The notes beneath the pieces are model-generated. The model had not been told where the DNA came from. It did not search any database and saw only the letters and a list, made by a program, of their open reading frames with translations. The position numbers and the translations under genes are program-made. Below are positions 20,796 through 31,607 of a stretch of DNA of 64,000 nt, in pieces; the first letter of the stretch is position 1, and each line of letters begins with the position of its first letter. The stretch spans positions 310,001 to 374,000 of the forward strand of contig NZ_RZOY02000005.1 in assembly GCF_004022705.2 (NCBI RefSeq). Direction: 5' to 3'. Source of the stretch: Mesorhizobium sp. M2D.F.Ca.ET.226.01.1.1. Its GTDB lineage: Bacteria > Pseudomonadota > Alphaproteobacteria > Rhizobiales > Rhizobiaceae.

Positions 20796-21302
20796 ATGGA
20801 AACCGTACTGATCGTCATCCATCTCATGGTCGTGCTCGCCCTTGTCGGCGTGGTGCTGCTGCAGCGCTCCGAAGGCGGCGGCCTGGGCATCGGCGGCGGT
20901 TCCGGTTTCATGACGGCGCGCGGCGCCGCCAACGCGCTGACCCGCGCCACCGCGATCCTCGCGGCGGCCTTCTTCGTGACCTCGCTGGCGCTTTCGATCA
21001 TTGCCCGCTACGGCGAAAAGCCCATCGATATCCTCGACCGTCCGGCGACGTCGAGCCAGGGCAGCGGCGTGCTCAACCAACTGCCGGGTTCCAATGGACC
21101 GGTGGGCACCTCCAAGCCTGCGGCTCCGGCCGGCGGCACGGCTCCCGCGACCCCGTCGAGCGGCACGGCGACCACCACGCCGCTTGCCAACGGCACCACC
21201 GCGCCGGCTCCGGCTCGGGCCACAACGCCTGCTCCGGCTGCGCCGGCGCCGGCCACTAACGGCGTCACCTTGCCGGTCACCCCGCAGGTCCCGAACCAGT
21301 AG
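20796..21302 (+). CDS. secG: Preprotein translocase subunit SecG with long low-complexity tail
   Basis: Auxiliary subunit of the SecYEG protein channel. 168 residues: two membrane helices (about 3-21 and 52-70) around the conserved loop LLQRSEGGGLGIGGGSGFMTARG, then a ~90-residue Ala/Pro/Thr/Gly-rich tail. Such tails are seen in alphaproteobacterial SecG and are not needed for the core fold. Start ATG 20796 follows an AGGATAAATT. A 215-base gap separates it from the next gene. Confidence 0.95.
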   Translation: METVLIVIHLMVVLALVGVVLLQRSEGGGLGIGGGSGFMTARGAANALTRATAILAAAFFVTSLALSIIARYGEKPIDILDRPATSSQGSGVLNQLPGSNGPVGTSKPAAPAGGTAPATPSSGTATTTPLANGTTAPAPARATTPAPAAPAPATNGVTLPVTPQVPNQ

Positions 21303-21517
21303 CCAGCCAAGGACCGGTCCGCGATCTGTGGTTCTTTGAACACAGTCGCGGCAAATGCGCGTCGGATCACAAAGATTCAACTGGGCGTAGCGCCTGCCTC
21401 AGCTTGAGGCGGTGACGGCTAATCGATTATAGATTGCGCGCGGCACATTATCGGCGTCCTTGGGGGGCGCCGGGCGACGCCGTGGGCAACTTGCTTTTGA
21501 ACAATCGGATCTTCGCC

Positions 21518-22648
21518 ATGCAGCTTCGCAGCTTCATCCTTCTGGGAGTCTGTGCCGTCCTCGGTATGGGTTCCGCGGCCATTGCCGGACCGGCAAACCT
21601 GGCCACTTCCCCGTCGGTCGAGACAACCGACGCTATTCCAATCGTCGCCACCAAGAGCGACGCATCGCAGCTGAAGCTTCTCAAGAAGAAGAAAAACCCG
21701 ACCTCGGGCGATCTTGCACAGATCAGCAAGCTCGAGGCCAAGATCGCCGTTAACAAGGAATCCGCCAAGGAAAAGGCGCTCGAAGCTCGCAAGCTGGCGA
21801 TGCGCGAAGCGGCCAAGGCCAAGGCCGACGCAGCGCGCCAGGAATGGCTCGCCAAGAAGGGCGGCAGCGACGCTTCGACTGAAGTCGCAGACGCCACGCC
21901 GGCCAAGAAGACCACCAAGATCATCGCGCCGCTGGACCCGATAGCGCCGCTCGCTCCGGTCAAGACCGAAGAGCCGATCCCGGCCGAGGCCATGAACATC
22001 ACCGCCACCGGCAACAATGGCGAGTTGCGCAGCGAGCAGCCCGGGCAGAAGCAAACGAGCAGCGGCGGGCTGTTCGCAGGCCTGTTCGGCGGTGCCTCGG
22101 TGTCTTCGATCAGCTATCTGCCAGAGACCCGCGCACTTGATTCGGCGCTCGCCAGGAAGGACGCCAAGCGGCCGTTCAAGGTGAAACCCGAATTCGTGCC
22201 GCAGGATGTCACGTTCACCGGCTATGAGCCGGGCACCATCGTCATCGACACCAGTGCCCGCCGCCTCTACCTCGTCGAGTCGTTTTCCACCGCGCGGCGC
22301 TATGCGATCGCCGTCGGGCGCGAAGGCCTGCAGTTCAAGGGCACGGTGGCGGTCGGCGACAAGCAGGAGTGGCCGCGCTGGATCCCGACGCTCGATATGC
22401 AGAAGCGCGAGCCGAAGCACTATGGCCAGTACAAGGACGGCATGCCCGGCGGCGGCGAGAACCCGCTCGGCGCGCGCGCCATCTACCTCTATGACGGCAA
22501 GAAGGACACGCATCTGCGCATCCACGGCACGATCGCGCCGCAGTCGATCGGAACCAGCGCTTCGAATGGCTGCTTCCGCATGATCAATGAGCACGTCATG
22601 GATCTCTACAGCCGCGTCAAGATCGGCACTAAGGTCGTTATTATCTAA
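21518..22648 (+). CDS. L,D-transpeptidase (YkuD/ErfK family), secreted
   Basis: Periplasmic enzyme that makes 3-3 peptidoglycan cross-links or links proteins to peptidoglycan. 376 residues. A signal peptide (about 1-23, ending AAIAG), a Lys/Ala-rich helical region around residues 50-120 that may be a coiled coil, and a C-terminal YkuD domain. The catalytic motif is HGTIAPQSIG...SNGCFRM, with the nucleophile Cys in NGCFRM. GYEPGTIVIDTSARRLYLV opens the domain. ATG 21518 is chosen because it starts the signal peptide. A strong terminator follows. Confidence 0.92.
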   Translation: MQLRSFILLGVCAVLGMGSAAIAGPANLATSPSVETTDAIPIVATKSDASQLKLLKKKKNPTSGDLAQISKLEAKIAVNKESAKEKALEARKLAMREAAKAKADAARQEWLAKKGGSDASTEVADATPAKKTTKIIAPLDPIAPLAPVKTEEPIPAEAMNITATGNNGELRSEQPGQKQTSSGGLFAGLFGGASVSSISYLPETRALDSALARKDAKRPFKVKPEFVPQDVTFTGYEPGTIVIDTSARRLYLVESFSTARRYAIAVGREGLQFKGTVAVGDKQEWPRWIPTLDMQKREPKHYGQYKDGMPGGGENPLGARAIYLYDGKKDTHLRIHGTIAPQSIGTSASNGCFRMINEHVMDLYSRVKIGTKVVII

Positions 22649-22668
22649 CGATTTTCATCATACTGCCG

Positions 22669-22699
22669 AAAGGGCCGGCACCGCCGGCCCTTTTGTTTT
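22669..22699 (+). terminator. Rho-independent terminator after the L,D-transpeptidase gene
   Basis: Perfect 11-bp stem AAAGGGCCGGC (22669-22679), three-base loop ACC, complement at 22683-22693, then TTGTTTTG. It begins 21 bases after the stop codon. Confidence 0.9.
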
Positions 22700-22851
22700 G
22701 AGTTTCTGTTTTGACGGAAGTCGTTCTCCCAAACTGCTTAGCACCTTTGGGTGACGTGTTTCGCAAAAGCCCCTGGCGGGCACCGGCGCCATTTTGGGAA
22801 AAAGCCTTCGCGGCGGTTTTTTCTCTGGCGGAATCAATCAGGCCGCGTTAA

Positions 22852-24492
<1,641 letters not shown>

Positions 24493-24513
24493 ACCATCGG
24501 CTGGCGACCAGCG

Positions 24514-25101
24514 ATGCAGACCTATGTTGCGTTGCTTTACAGCATTGGCCTCGGCGAAGGCCGGCGCCTCGTCATGTCGGATTTCAAGGCGATGGCCGAA
24601 GGTCTCGGCTTCAACAATGTCCGCACGCTTGTGTCGACCGGCAACCTGATCTTCGAGGCGCGGGCAAACGAACTTTCGATGCTCGAGCGACGGTTGGAAA
24701 AGGCCTTCCAAAAAACCTTCGGCCGTCATGTCGACATCATCGTGCGCGGCGCCGAGGATTGGTTGAAGCTTGCGGCTTCCAATCCATTCCCCGCCGAGTC
24801 GGCTGAAGCCGGCGACCAGGTCGCTGTTCGAGTGATGCGCCTACCTGTCGCCGACGAAGCCTTGTCGGGACTTCAGGCCCGCGCCGCCGACGACGAGAAG
24901 GTGCTTTTGGTCGGCGGCGACATCTGGCTGGTCTTCTCGCGCGAGCGGCCGAGCTCGCGGCTGCTCGCCGCCGCCAATCACAAGCGGCTGGGCGTCGGCA
25001 CGTCGCGCAACTGGAACACCGTGCGCAGGCTGGCAGAGATGGTAGGCGGGGCCTTCCCTTCTCCCCCTGTGGGAGAAGGTGGCCGCGAGGCGGCCGGATG
25101 A
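24514..25101 (+). CDS. DUF1697 family protein
   Basis: 195-residue protein of the DUF1697 family, whose biochemical role is unknown. Typical features are TYVALLYSIGLGEGRRLVM, LGFNNVRTLVSTGNLIFEA, and the late HKRLGVGTSRNWNTVRRLAEM. It starts 21 bases after pyrG. The last ~16 residues (from about PSPPVGEGG) are encoded by the left arm of a palindromic intergenic element that also supplies the stop codon, so the natural end was probably near the RLAEM helix and the tail was added by the repeat. Confidence 0.85.
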   Translation: MQTYVALLYSIGLGEGRRLVMSDFKAMAEGLGFNNVRTLVSTGNLIFEARANELSMLERRLEKAFQKTFGRHVDIIVRGAEDWLKLAASNPFPAESAEAGDQVAVRVMRLPVADEALSGLQARAADDEKVLLVGGDIWLVFSRERPSSRLLAAANHKRLGVGTSRNWNTVRRLAEMVGGAFPSPPVGEGGREAAG

Positions 25102-25206
25102 GGGGTGTTCCAGGGAAAGCCAACGCCTCACTCCGCTGGAACACCCCTCATCCGTCTCGGCGCTATCGCGCCGATCCACGTTCTCCCACAAGGGGAGAAG
25201 GGGAAA
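25055..25206. repeat. Palindromic intergenic element (rhizobial type)
   Basis: About 150 bases forming a large imperfect palindrome. The inner arms, CGGATGAGGGGTGTTCCAG at 25095-25113 and 25136-25154 (complement), match perfectly over 19 bp around a 22-base loop. The outer arms contain TTCTCCC...GGGAGAA units at 25059-25077 and about 25181-25199. Each side also has its own small hairpin. I recall elements with the CTTCTCCCCxTGTGGGAGAAGGTGG core being repeated in Mesorhizobium and related genomes. It lies between convergent genes, so it may end transcription both ways, and it encodes the DUF1697 protein's tail. Confidence 0.85.
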
Positions 25207-25212
25207 GTGCGC

Positions 25213-26670
25213 TCAGGCTTTAGCCACCTTTGCACCCGCGCCCAGCGCCATGGTGCGCAGGACGTAGTAGACGGCGCCCGCGATCGCCACGCCGAAGAAC
25301 CAGCCATAGACACCCCACCAGGCCGGCAGCCAGTTGGTGAAGTTGGGCAGGATCGACGAGAAGATCGCGCCGATGCCCGCGGCGATGAAGGCGTTGACAT
25401 GCCAGCCGCTCTGGAAGCGGAATTCGCCGTCCTCGCGGTAGAGCGCTTCGACATCGACCTCGCTTTTGCGGATCAGGTAATAGTCGACCATCATCACCCC
25501 GAAGATCGGCCCCATCGTAGCGCCAATGATGCCGACGAAGTGTGCTGCGCTGCCTTCCCACGGCGCGAAGGGATAGAGCACCAGCGCGATCAATGCCGCG
25601 ATGTAGCCGCCCTTCTTGAAGTCGATCTGGCGCGGGAAGACGTTGGAGAAGTCGAACGCCGGCGAGACGAAATTCGCGACAACGTTGATGCCGAGCGTCG
25701 CGACCGCGAAGGTGAGCGCGGCAAGGGCGGCCAGGAACCAGCTGTCGAACTTGGCCGAGATCTGGTCGGGATGGAGCAGCACCTCGTGGTAGACGTCGTA
25801 GGCGGCGATGGTGGTGACGCCGGCGACCAGCGAGAACAGGACCAGATTGACCGGCAGGCCCCAGATGTTGCCCTTGCGCAGCGCGGCATTGTCCGGCGCG
25901 TAGCGGGCGAAGTCGCAGAAATTGAGGTAGAGCGCCGAGAAATAGGTCACCCAGATCGCGGCGGCACCGAACAGCGCGGTCCAAGATCCCGGATCGCCCG
26001 GAATGCCGGCATCGGCGGTCTTGTCGCGCAGCACATCCATCGGGATGTCGCTGGTGAAAGCGAAGCTGCCCGACTTCACGCAGAGATAGATGGCAAGCAG
26101 CAGCATCATCACCCAAACGGCGGGACCGGCCCAATCCTGGAAGCGGCGCACTGTCTCCATGCCCTTCTGGATGATCAGCAGCTGCAGCGCCCAGATGACG
26201 ACGAAGCAGATCACCTCGAGGGTCGAGTGTCCCAGAAGATGCGAGCTCTTGTTGAATTCGTCGAACCATTGCAGGCGCGTCAGCAGCGCCACGATCGCGC
26301 CCGACGCCGCGGCCGTTTGCGCGCCATACCAGAAGCAGGCGACGATCGCGCGCACCAGTGCCGGAACATTGGCGCCCCAGATACCGAAGGAGGCGCGGGC
26401 CAGCACGGGGTAGGGCACGCCGGTCTTCACGCCGGCATAGCCGACCATGTTCATCAGCGCATAGATGATCAGCGAGCCGATGCCGATGGCGATGATGAAG
26501 TTGACGAAGCCGCCGCAGAACAGGAACAGGCTGGCCGCAAGATAGTAGCCCCAAAGGCTGTGGACGTCCGAGGTCCAGACGTTGAAGATCGAAAACGGTC
26601 CCCAGTTCCTGACCGTTGCCGGTGCCAGATCCTCATTGTAGAGGTCGGGCGATGCGCCTTGAATGGTCAT
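25213..26670 (-). CDS. NCS1 family nucleobase/hydantoin:cation symporter
   Basis: Inner-membrane transporter of the NCS1 (cytosine/purine/allantoin permease) family. 485 residues with about 12 hydrophobic segments. The start NEDLAPATVRNWGPFSIFNVWTSD is typical, as are VLARASFGIWGANVPALVRA in TM3 and PFAPWEGSAAHFVG and MMVDYYLIRKSEVDVEALY near the end. Substrate cannot be read from sequence; candidates are allantoin, hydantoins, uracil or cytosine. Alone in its transcription unit, facing the palindromic element at its 3' end and DUF982 at its 5' end. Confidence 0.92.
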   Translation of the reverse strand: MTIQGASPDLYNEDLAPATVRNWGPFSIFNVWTSDVHSLWGYYLAASLFLFCGGFVNFIIAIGIGSLIIYALMNMVGYAGVKTGVPYPVLARASFGIWGANVPALVRAIVACFWYGAQTAAASGAIVALLTRLQWFDEFNKSSHLLGHSTLEVICFVVIWALQLLIIQKGMETVRRFQDWAGPAVWVMMLLLAIYLCVKSGSFAFTSDIPMDVLRDKTADAGIPGDPGSWTALFGAAAIWVTYFSALYLNFCDFARYAPDNAALRKGNIWGLPVNLVLFSLVAGVTTIAAYDVYHEVLLHPDQISAKFDSWFLAALAALTFAVATLGINVVANFVSPAFDFSNVFPRQIDFKKGGYIAALIALVLYPFAPWEGSAAHFVGIIGATMGPIFGVMMVDYYLIRKSEVDVEALYREDGEFRFQSGWHVNAFIAAGIGAIFSSILPNFTNWLPAWWGVYGWFFGVAIAGAVYYVLRTMALGAGAKVAKA

Positions 26671-26963
26671 TGCAAGTGTTCCCCTTGTTGCAAACGCACC
26701 CTCACGCGTTTGACCTCAGAGGTTAAGCCTGACGCCGGGGAACCGGCAAGCAACCCATTTGCCGGCTTTCGCCTTAAAGATATTCAATGAGAATCGCCAT
26801 TATCCGCCGGCTTTGAGCCTGCATGCGTTGAGTCGCCGGGGCATTTCGCGCAGGCCGGCGGTTGCGAACTTTTTCCGACAGCAACCAAATTTGTTTGGAA
26901 CCGATCGAAAGGACGTGCGTTTAATGGAGTTCGGCTGCGCTGCGGCCGACCGGGAGGATAACT

Positions 26964-27266
26964 ATGGATCGCTTGCATTTCTTTACCCCAGTGCGAATTG
27001 CGCGTGGGCAGGGATACCCTGTGGAGGAAGTCGATAGCGTCTCCGAGGCGATGGTGTTCCTGCGGAAATGGCCAACGGGAAGACGCGGCCCGGTTTATCA
27101 ATGCGCCCTGAATTGCTGTGCGGCGGCCATGTCGGGCAAGATGTCGGCTGAGGAAGCGAGGAAAGCCTTTGTCGGCTTTGCCCGCATCACCCGGCTGCTC
27201 GACGACGATATGGCGCTGCCGCTTGGTAGTGCATCGATGGACAACATCTACGCGCTGCGGCGCTAG
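26964..27266 (+). CDS. DUF982 domain protein
   Basis: 100-residue soluble protein of the DUF982 family, common in Rhizobiales and of unknown function. The conserved area is VDSVSEAMVFLRKWPTGRRGPVYQCALNCC region (about 24-52) with an AEEARKAFVGFARITRLL helix. The ATG follows GGGAGGAT closely, a good ribosome site. It is divergent from the NCS1 gene with a 293-base gap, and followed by 476 bases without a gene. Confidence 0.88.
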   Translation: MDRLHFFTPVRIARGQGYPVEEVDSVSEAMVFLRKWPTGRRGPVYQCALNCCAAAMSGKMSAEEARKAFVGFARITRLLDDDMALPLGSASMDNIYALRR

Positions 27267-27742
27267 GCCAAAAAAACCTCTTGAAATCAACGTTCTGCGT
27301 CGGCAACGGCGCAGCACATTAGCTGTTGCTTGGTTTCCGGATATCTCACGGGGTCGGATCTGGAGGCGATATTTTGACTCGCCAAGAGCGCCGTCCCGCT
27401 CGCTGCTGATTCCTAGAAGCCAACGCTTTCAAAACAGCAAAAGCGTTGAAAATACTTATTCGATTTCCGCGCGAAGTATCTTTAAACCTGTTTGCGCTAT
27501 TCCTACGTCATCTATTGTTATGTCTATCAAGGCAACACCGATGTAACATCGCTTACGGCTGCGCTTGTCCTAACGGGGGACTCGGGACGCGCGGTCACTT
27601 CCCACGCAATGAGCAGCCCAAACGTTTCGACACGCCCTTAGTGCGTCGAGCGTGTGGGTGCGCGATCTCCCCGCTTTGTCGATCAACACCAACCGGGTGG
27701 CCGTCGGGTGGATCAACCCGTGCGCCCCATAGGAGACAAGAG
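27267..27742 (+). other. Intergenic region before the SPFH gene
   Basis: 476 bases without a supported gene. An open frame runs through the second half into the SPFH gene, but it has no ribosome site or family features before 27743. It presumably contains the SPFH promoter; no clear hairpin or RNA was seen. Confidence 0.5.
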
Positions 27743-29788
27743 ATGGACGTCCTGCAATATCTCGACCCGATCAAATGGACGGCGATCGAGGTAGCCGTGC
27801 TGGTCATCGTGCTGGCGATCCTGTTCCGGTGGAGCGGCGTGGTCCGCTACATCCCAAACGACAGGCTCGGCATCCTGGAAAAACTATGGAGTTTTCGCGG
27901 CTCCGTCAGCAATGGCTTCATAGCGCTCAACCGCGAGGCAGGCTACCAGCCGGAAGTCGTGCGCGGCGGCCTGCACTTCTTCATGCCGTTCCAGTATTCG
28001 ATGCATCGCGCCAATCTCGTGACCATCCCGCAGGGTCAGATCGGCTACGTCTTTGCCCGTGATGGCAAGCCGCTGCCTCCGACGCAGACACTTGCTTCCA
28101 ACACCGACGCCGATGATTTCCAGGATGTGCGCGGCTTTCTCGAAAAAGGCGGACAGAAAGGGCCGCAACGCAAGATCTTGCGTGAAGGCACCTATGCCAT
28201 CAATCTCGCACAATTCATCGTGCTCACCGCCCAGTCGATCTATGCCGTCAATCTGAGCTCGTCGGAACAAAACCTTTTTACCAATATGTCCAGCATGATC
28301 TCGGAGCGGGGCGGCTTCGAGCCAGTCGTCATCCATAATGCCGAGGACATGATCGGCATCGTCACCATCCATGACGGTCCGGCCTTGCCGGACGGCGAGA
28401 TCATCGCACCGACCGTCGCCAACGATCCGAGCGACCCGAACTTCCACAACAATTTCCAGGACCCGGAGAAGTTTCTCAATGCCGGTGGCTACCGTGGCCG
28501 GCAGCTGCAGGTGTTGGCCGACGGCAGCTACTTCCTCAATCGCATTTTCGCGACCGTCGAACTGGTCGAGAAGACGATCATTGACGTCGGCACGGTGGGT
28601 GTCGTCGTTTCCTATAACGGCCGCCACGGCACGGACATATCCGGGCAGGCATACCGCCACGGCGAACTGGTCGAAGTCGGCGCGCGCGGTGTCTGGTCGA
28701 CGCCGCTGCTGCCGGGCAAGTATGCGTTCAATACCTATGCCGGCAATATCGTCACCGTGCCGACCACCAACTTCGTGCTCAAGTGGACGAAGGAGCAGTT
28801 TGGCGAACACAGGCTGGACGAGAATCTGTCCGAAGTCTCCTTGATCACCAAGGATGCGTTCGAGCCTGTGCTGCCGCTCTCCGTCGTCGTGCATATCGAC
28901 TATATGAAGGCGCCGCTCGTGGTGCAGCGTTTCGGTGACATCAAGCGGCTGGTCGAACAAACGCTCGATCCGATGGTTTCCGCGTACTTCAAGAATATCG
29001 CCCAGACAAAGACGCTGATCCAGCTCTTGCAGGAGCGCAGCGATATCCAGCGCAAGTCGGGCGAGGAGATGCGCGAGAAATTCAACTCCTACAGTCTCGA
29101 GCTGCAGGAAGTGTTGATTGGTACGCCCCGTGCCGCCGATGGCCAGAACAGCATAGAGCAGATCCTGATCCAATTGCGCGAGCGTCAGATTGCGGTCGAA
29201 AAGGTCGAGACTTACAAACTGCAGGAGAGGGCGGCCACTCAGGAACGCACGTTGCGTGAGAAGGAGGCGCTCGCCGAACAGCAAGCCAAGATCACGACGT
29301 CGGCACTTACCATCGAGATCAGTGAGAACGAGGGTAAGGCGCAACTCGCCCGCACCCGTCAGGAAGCGGAAACCATTCAGGTAACCGCCAAGGCAGAGGC
29401 AGAGAAGGTGCGCCTCTCGGGCCAGGGCGAGGCCGACATGATCAAGGCTGTCGCGCTTGCCGATGCCGAACGCATCAAGGCGACCGGTTTTGCGGAGGCC
29501 GAGAAGGTGCGCGCCATCGGTCTGGCGGAGGCCGAGGCCACCGAGAAGAAGGTCGCGGCCTTCGGCGGTCCGGACTATCAGCTCAACTCGCAGGTTCTCA
29601 TGCGCTTCGCCGAGGCGATCGAGAATGGCAGGCTGCCGCTCGTGCCGCAGATCCAGATCGGCGCCAATGGCGGCGAGAAGGGAGCCGCCAATGGCCTTGT
29701 CGAAATGATGCTTTCGATGCTCGTCGCCGACCGGGTTGGACGGCAAAACCTGCCGGATGCGATCCCGGCACCTGCTGAGGAGGAATGA
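27743..29788 (+). CDS. Large SPFH/Band 7 (flotillin-like) membrane protein
   Basis: 681 residues. One membrane helix at about 12-30 (WTAIEVAVLVIVLAILFRW), a long N-terminal part, then the SPFH domain (VPTTNFVLKW, then a region like EVSLITKDAFEPVLPLSVVVHIDY), an Ala/Glu/Lys-rich coiled coil (about 485-620) and the flotillin-like end PDYQLNSQVLMRFAEAIENG...LVPQIQIG. Both the N-terminal part (NLVTIPQGQIGYVFARDGK) and the middle (TVGVVVSYNG...GIWSTPLLPGKY-like) look like Band 7 openings, suggesting a partial duplication. Probably organises membrane patches; exact role unknown. ATG 27743 follows AGGAG. A terminator starts 5 bases after the stop. Confidence 0.85.
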   Translation: MDVLQYLDPIKWTAIEVAVLVIVLAILFRWSGVVRYIPNDRLGILEKLWSFRGSVSNGFIALNREAGYQPEVVRGGLHFFMPFQYSMHRANLVTIPQGQIGYVFARDGKPLPPTQTLASNTDADDFQDVRGFLEKGGQKGPQRKILREGTYAINLAQFIVLTAQSIYAVNLSSSEQNLFTNMSSMISERGGFEPVVIHNAEDMIGIVTIHDGPALPDGEIIAPTVANDPSDPNFHNNFQDPEKFLNAGGYRGRQLQVLADGSYFLNRIFATVELVEKTIIDVGTVGVVVSYNGRHGTDISGQAYRHGELVEVGARGVWSTPLLPGKYAFNTYAGNIVTVPTTNFVLKWTKEQFGEHRLDENLSEVSLITKDAFEPVLPLSVVVHIDYMKAPLVVQRFGDIKRLVEQTLDPMVSAYFKNIAQTKTLIQLLQERSDIQRKSGEEMREKFNSYSLELQEVLIGTPRAADGQNSIEQILIQLRERQIAVEKVETYKLQERAATQERTLREKEALAEQQAKITTSALTIEISENEGKAQLARTRQEAETIQVTAKAEAEKVRLSGQGEADMIKAVALADAERIKATGFAEAEKVRAIGLAEAEATEKKVAAFGGPDYQLNSQVLMRFAEAIENGRLPLVPQIQIGANGGEKGAANGLVEMMLSMLVADRVGRQNLPDAIPAPAEEE

Positions 29789-29792
29789 TCGA

Positions 29793-29825
29793 GAATGGGC
29801 CGGCTCGACCGGCCCATTCTTCGCC
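29793..29825 (+). terminator. Hairpin terminator after the SPFH gene
   Basis: Perfect 11-bp stem GAATGGGCCGG (29793-29803), loop CTCGA, complement at 29809-29819, then TTCTTC. The T tract is weak but position right after the stop supports termination. Confidence 0.75.
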
Positions 29826-30539
29826 CTGCCGACTATGGGGGAGGCCCTCATGCCGGTCGATCCGTCCACCCAACCGGGGCGAGTTGCGCCGGACTGTCAG
29901 CCGGACGTCAACAGACCATCAAGGATGAGGCGCCAAGCGCATGTGCTTTGGTATCAGAAACTCCTCGCGCCGGCGGACGTCGGTTCGCGTTCTAGCATCG
30001 TGACTCAGGGTTCGCGGATGCTTTCGTCGAAACCACGCAGGAGCGGATAGAGGAAATATGACAAGATCGTGCGGTCGCCCGCCTTGATCTCCGCGGTCAC
30101 TCGTTCTCACGATTGAGCCGCCGATTGTCCTATTCGGAGGCTTTTCTGCCGACAATATTGGGCGCTCTATCGCGAGCGTTCGCTGCGATGTCCGTGGCCT
30201 TACAGTCTGACGCCGTGTCGGATTTTGATGTTTCTTGCCGCTGTATTTCAGCATCGGTAATGCACTGCGGGCCGAGTCCGCCTGGACGGCGTTCTGAAGC
30301 CACATTACCCCAACAAGGACGCCGGCCGCTTTACGCCTTTTGAAGGTAGAACCCGTTGTCGCACTGGTGCGGCGGCGACAACGGGTCTGCCCTTTCTAGT
30401 TCGCTTGGCAGGTCTGGTGGCACACAGCCTTGCAGCTCACATTCTGGGATATTGATTCGAAATGCGCAGTAGCAAAGAGGTCCGGGTTTCAAGCGCATTG
30501 GTCCTAACGCTGGCCAGGAGCATGGGGCAAGGCGCCTGT
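29826..30539. other. 714-base region without a supported gene
   Basis: Boundary between the housekeeping part and the polysaccharide locus. Several frames of 60-130 codons are open on both strands, but none has a ribosome site with family-like content. It contains a strong hairpin at 30351-30386 (listed separately). Could be decayed sequence or carry a small RNA. Confidence 0.5.
30351..30386 (+). repeat. 12-bp inverted repeat, possible terminator or RNA hairpin
   Basis: ACCCGTTGTCGC at 30351-30362 and its perfect complement at 30375-30386 around a 12-base loop. Followed by CTGCCCTTTC. No gene ends just before it on the plus strand, so it may close an unannotated small RNA. On the minus strand it lies about 150 bases past the 30540-31607 gene. 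Confidence 0.5.
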
Positions 30540-31607
30540 TTAGCGTTGGGTCGCCCAGCTAGGGGAGGGGCCGATAATCCATCCGATGCCATCGCGGCGG
30601 AGATCTGCCCCGCGCCGCGCCATCTCGGCCGCCTTCAGGCCGCCTACCAGCCTGCGGATCGTGGGATACCAACCGAGAATCTCTGACGATACGCCGAGCT
30701 GACCTCGCGGCGGCTTTCGCGGCGGCCAGACGCGAAGACCGAAATACCGAGCGGCCAGGCGGTCGATCTCACCGCTGAATTGAATGAGCAGACTTCCATG
30801 AGCGGCTTCGGATACCCGGGCAAGGCCGTTGATATCCATCGATGGTTTTGCCGCCGGCCGCAATGCGACTACCACAGCGTCCCACATTTCCGGCAACAGC
30901 ATTTGGGCATGAGCATACACTGTCACTCTGGCACCTTGCTCGATCAGGGCATCTCGTATGTAGCGCCCGCAGGGGGTGTCGCACAGGACGGCGATTCTTG
31001 CATTGGCGGCGTTTATCCCTGCATCGCGCAACAGTCGACAGCACAGCCGGGCTAAATCGGGAAGCAAGTTTATGGTCGGATGCTCAAGATTTGGAGCGGC
31101 GACTTTGATTTGCATCTCGCTGCAGGCATTTAAGTCCACAATTTCTGGAGAGAGTTCCCACGGCTCGGCCATTAGAGCCACGACCGAATTTGGGCGGAGG
31201 TATTCGACAGTCGACCGTGATATTGGCCGTGTACGGGGGCAACTCACAAGAATGTCGACATGATTCCATTGGTGAGGATGGATTCGCCGCATTATCTCCA
31301 GTCGCGCCGAACGCCCAGCATGAGTGGCGAGGTCCAGAGCGTCCCAAGAGGTAGCCGGACTTCTGGCGTGCTTCTTTCGCTCGACTGCAAGCGCGAACAC
31401 GCTTCGGGCGCCGGCGAGCGCCGCCGCGGTTGCCGCGATTGCCTCTGAGCCAAACCCGGCACCAGTAGCCACCACTTGTCCATCGAGATCGAGCTGAAAC
31501 TTTCCGATGCACTCGCGAATGGCGTCAATGACGGACGCGCGGTCGACTTCGGTATCACGACCAGTATCTTCGTCCGACTGTGAGGTGCCGTTCAACGGGG
31601 CCCCCAT
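30540..31607 (-). CDS. Unrecognised protein with two Rossmann-like halves, polysaccharide locus
   Basis: 355 residues, family not recognised. Residues about 25-75 look like a nucleotide-binding fold (GQVVATGAGFGSEAIAATAA, a GxGxxG-like loop). A second alpha/beta unit at about 195-250 has the strands ARIAVLCDTPCGRYIRDALI and ARVTVYAHAQMLLPEMWDAVVVA. Between them lies VDILVSCPRTRPI. The layout recalls dehydrogenase or SAHH-type NAD domains, but no catalytic motif is clear. It is the last gene of the minus-strand set with PIG-L deacetylase, cytidylyltransferase and C-methyltransferase, separated by 273 bases, so a role in the same sugar modification is inferred. ATG 31607 is the only Met before residue 100. 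Confidence 0.75.
   Translation of the reverse strand: MGAPLNGTSQSDEDTGRDTEVDRASVIDAIRECIGKFQLDLDGQVVATGAGFGSEAIAATAAALAGARSVFALAVERKKHARSPATSWDALDLATHAGRSARLEIMRRIHPHQWNHVDILVSCPRTRPISRSTVEYLRPNSVVALMAEPWELSPEIVDLNACSEMQIKVAAPNLEHPTINLLPDLARLCCRLLRDAGINAANARIAVLCDTPCGRYIRDALIEQGARVTVYAHAQMLLPEMWDAVVVALRPAAKPSMDINGLARVSEAAHGSLLIQFSGEIDRLAARYFGLRVWPPRKPPRGQLGVSSEILGWYPTIRRLVGGLKAAEMARRGADLRRDGIGWIIGPSPSWATQR

Noticed and set aside
25105..26790. Long open frame antisense to the NCS1 permease gene
   Set aside because: Highly charged translation (RRDE-rich) that is the complement of membrane-helix codons.
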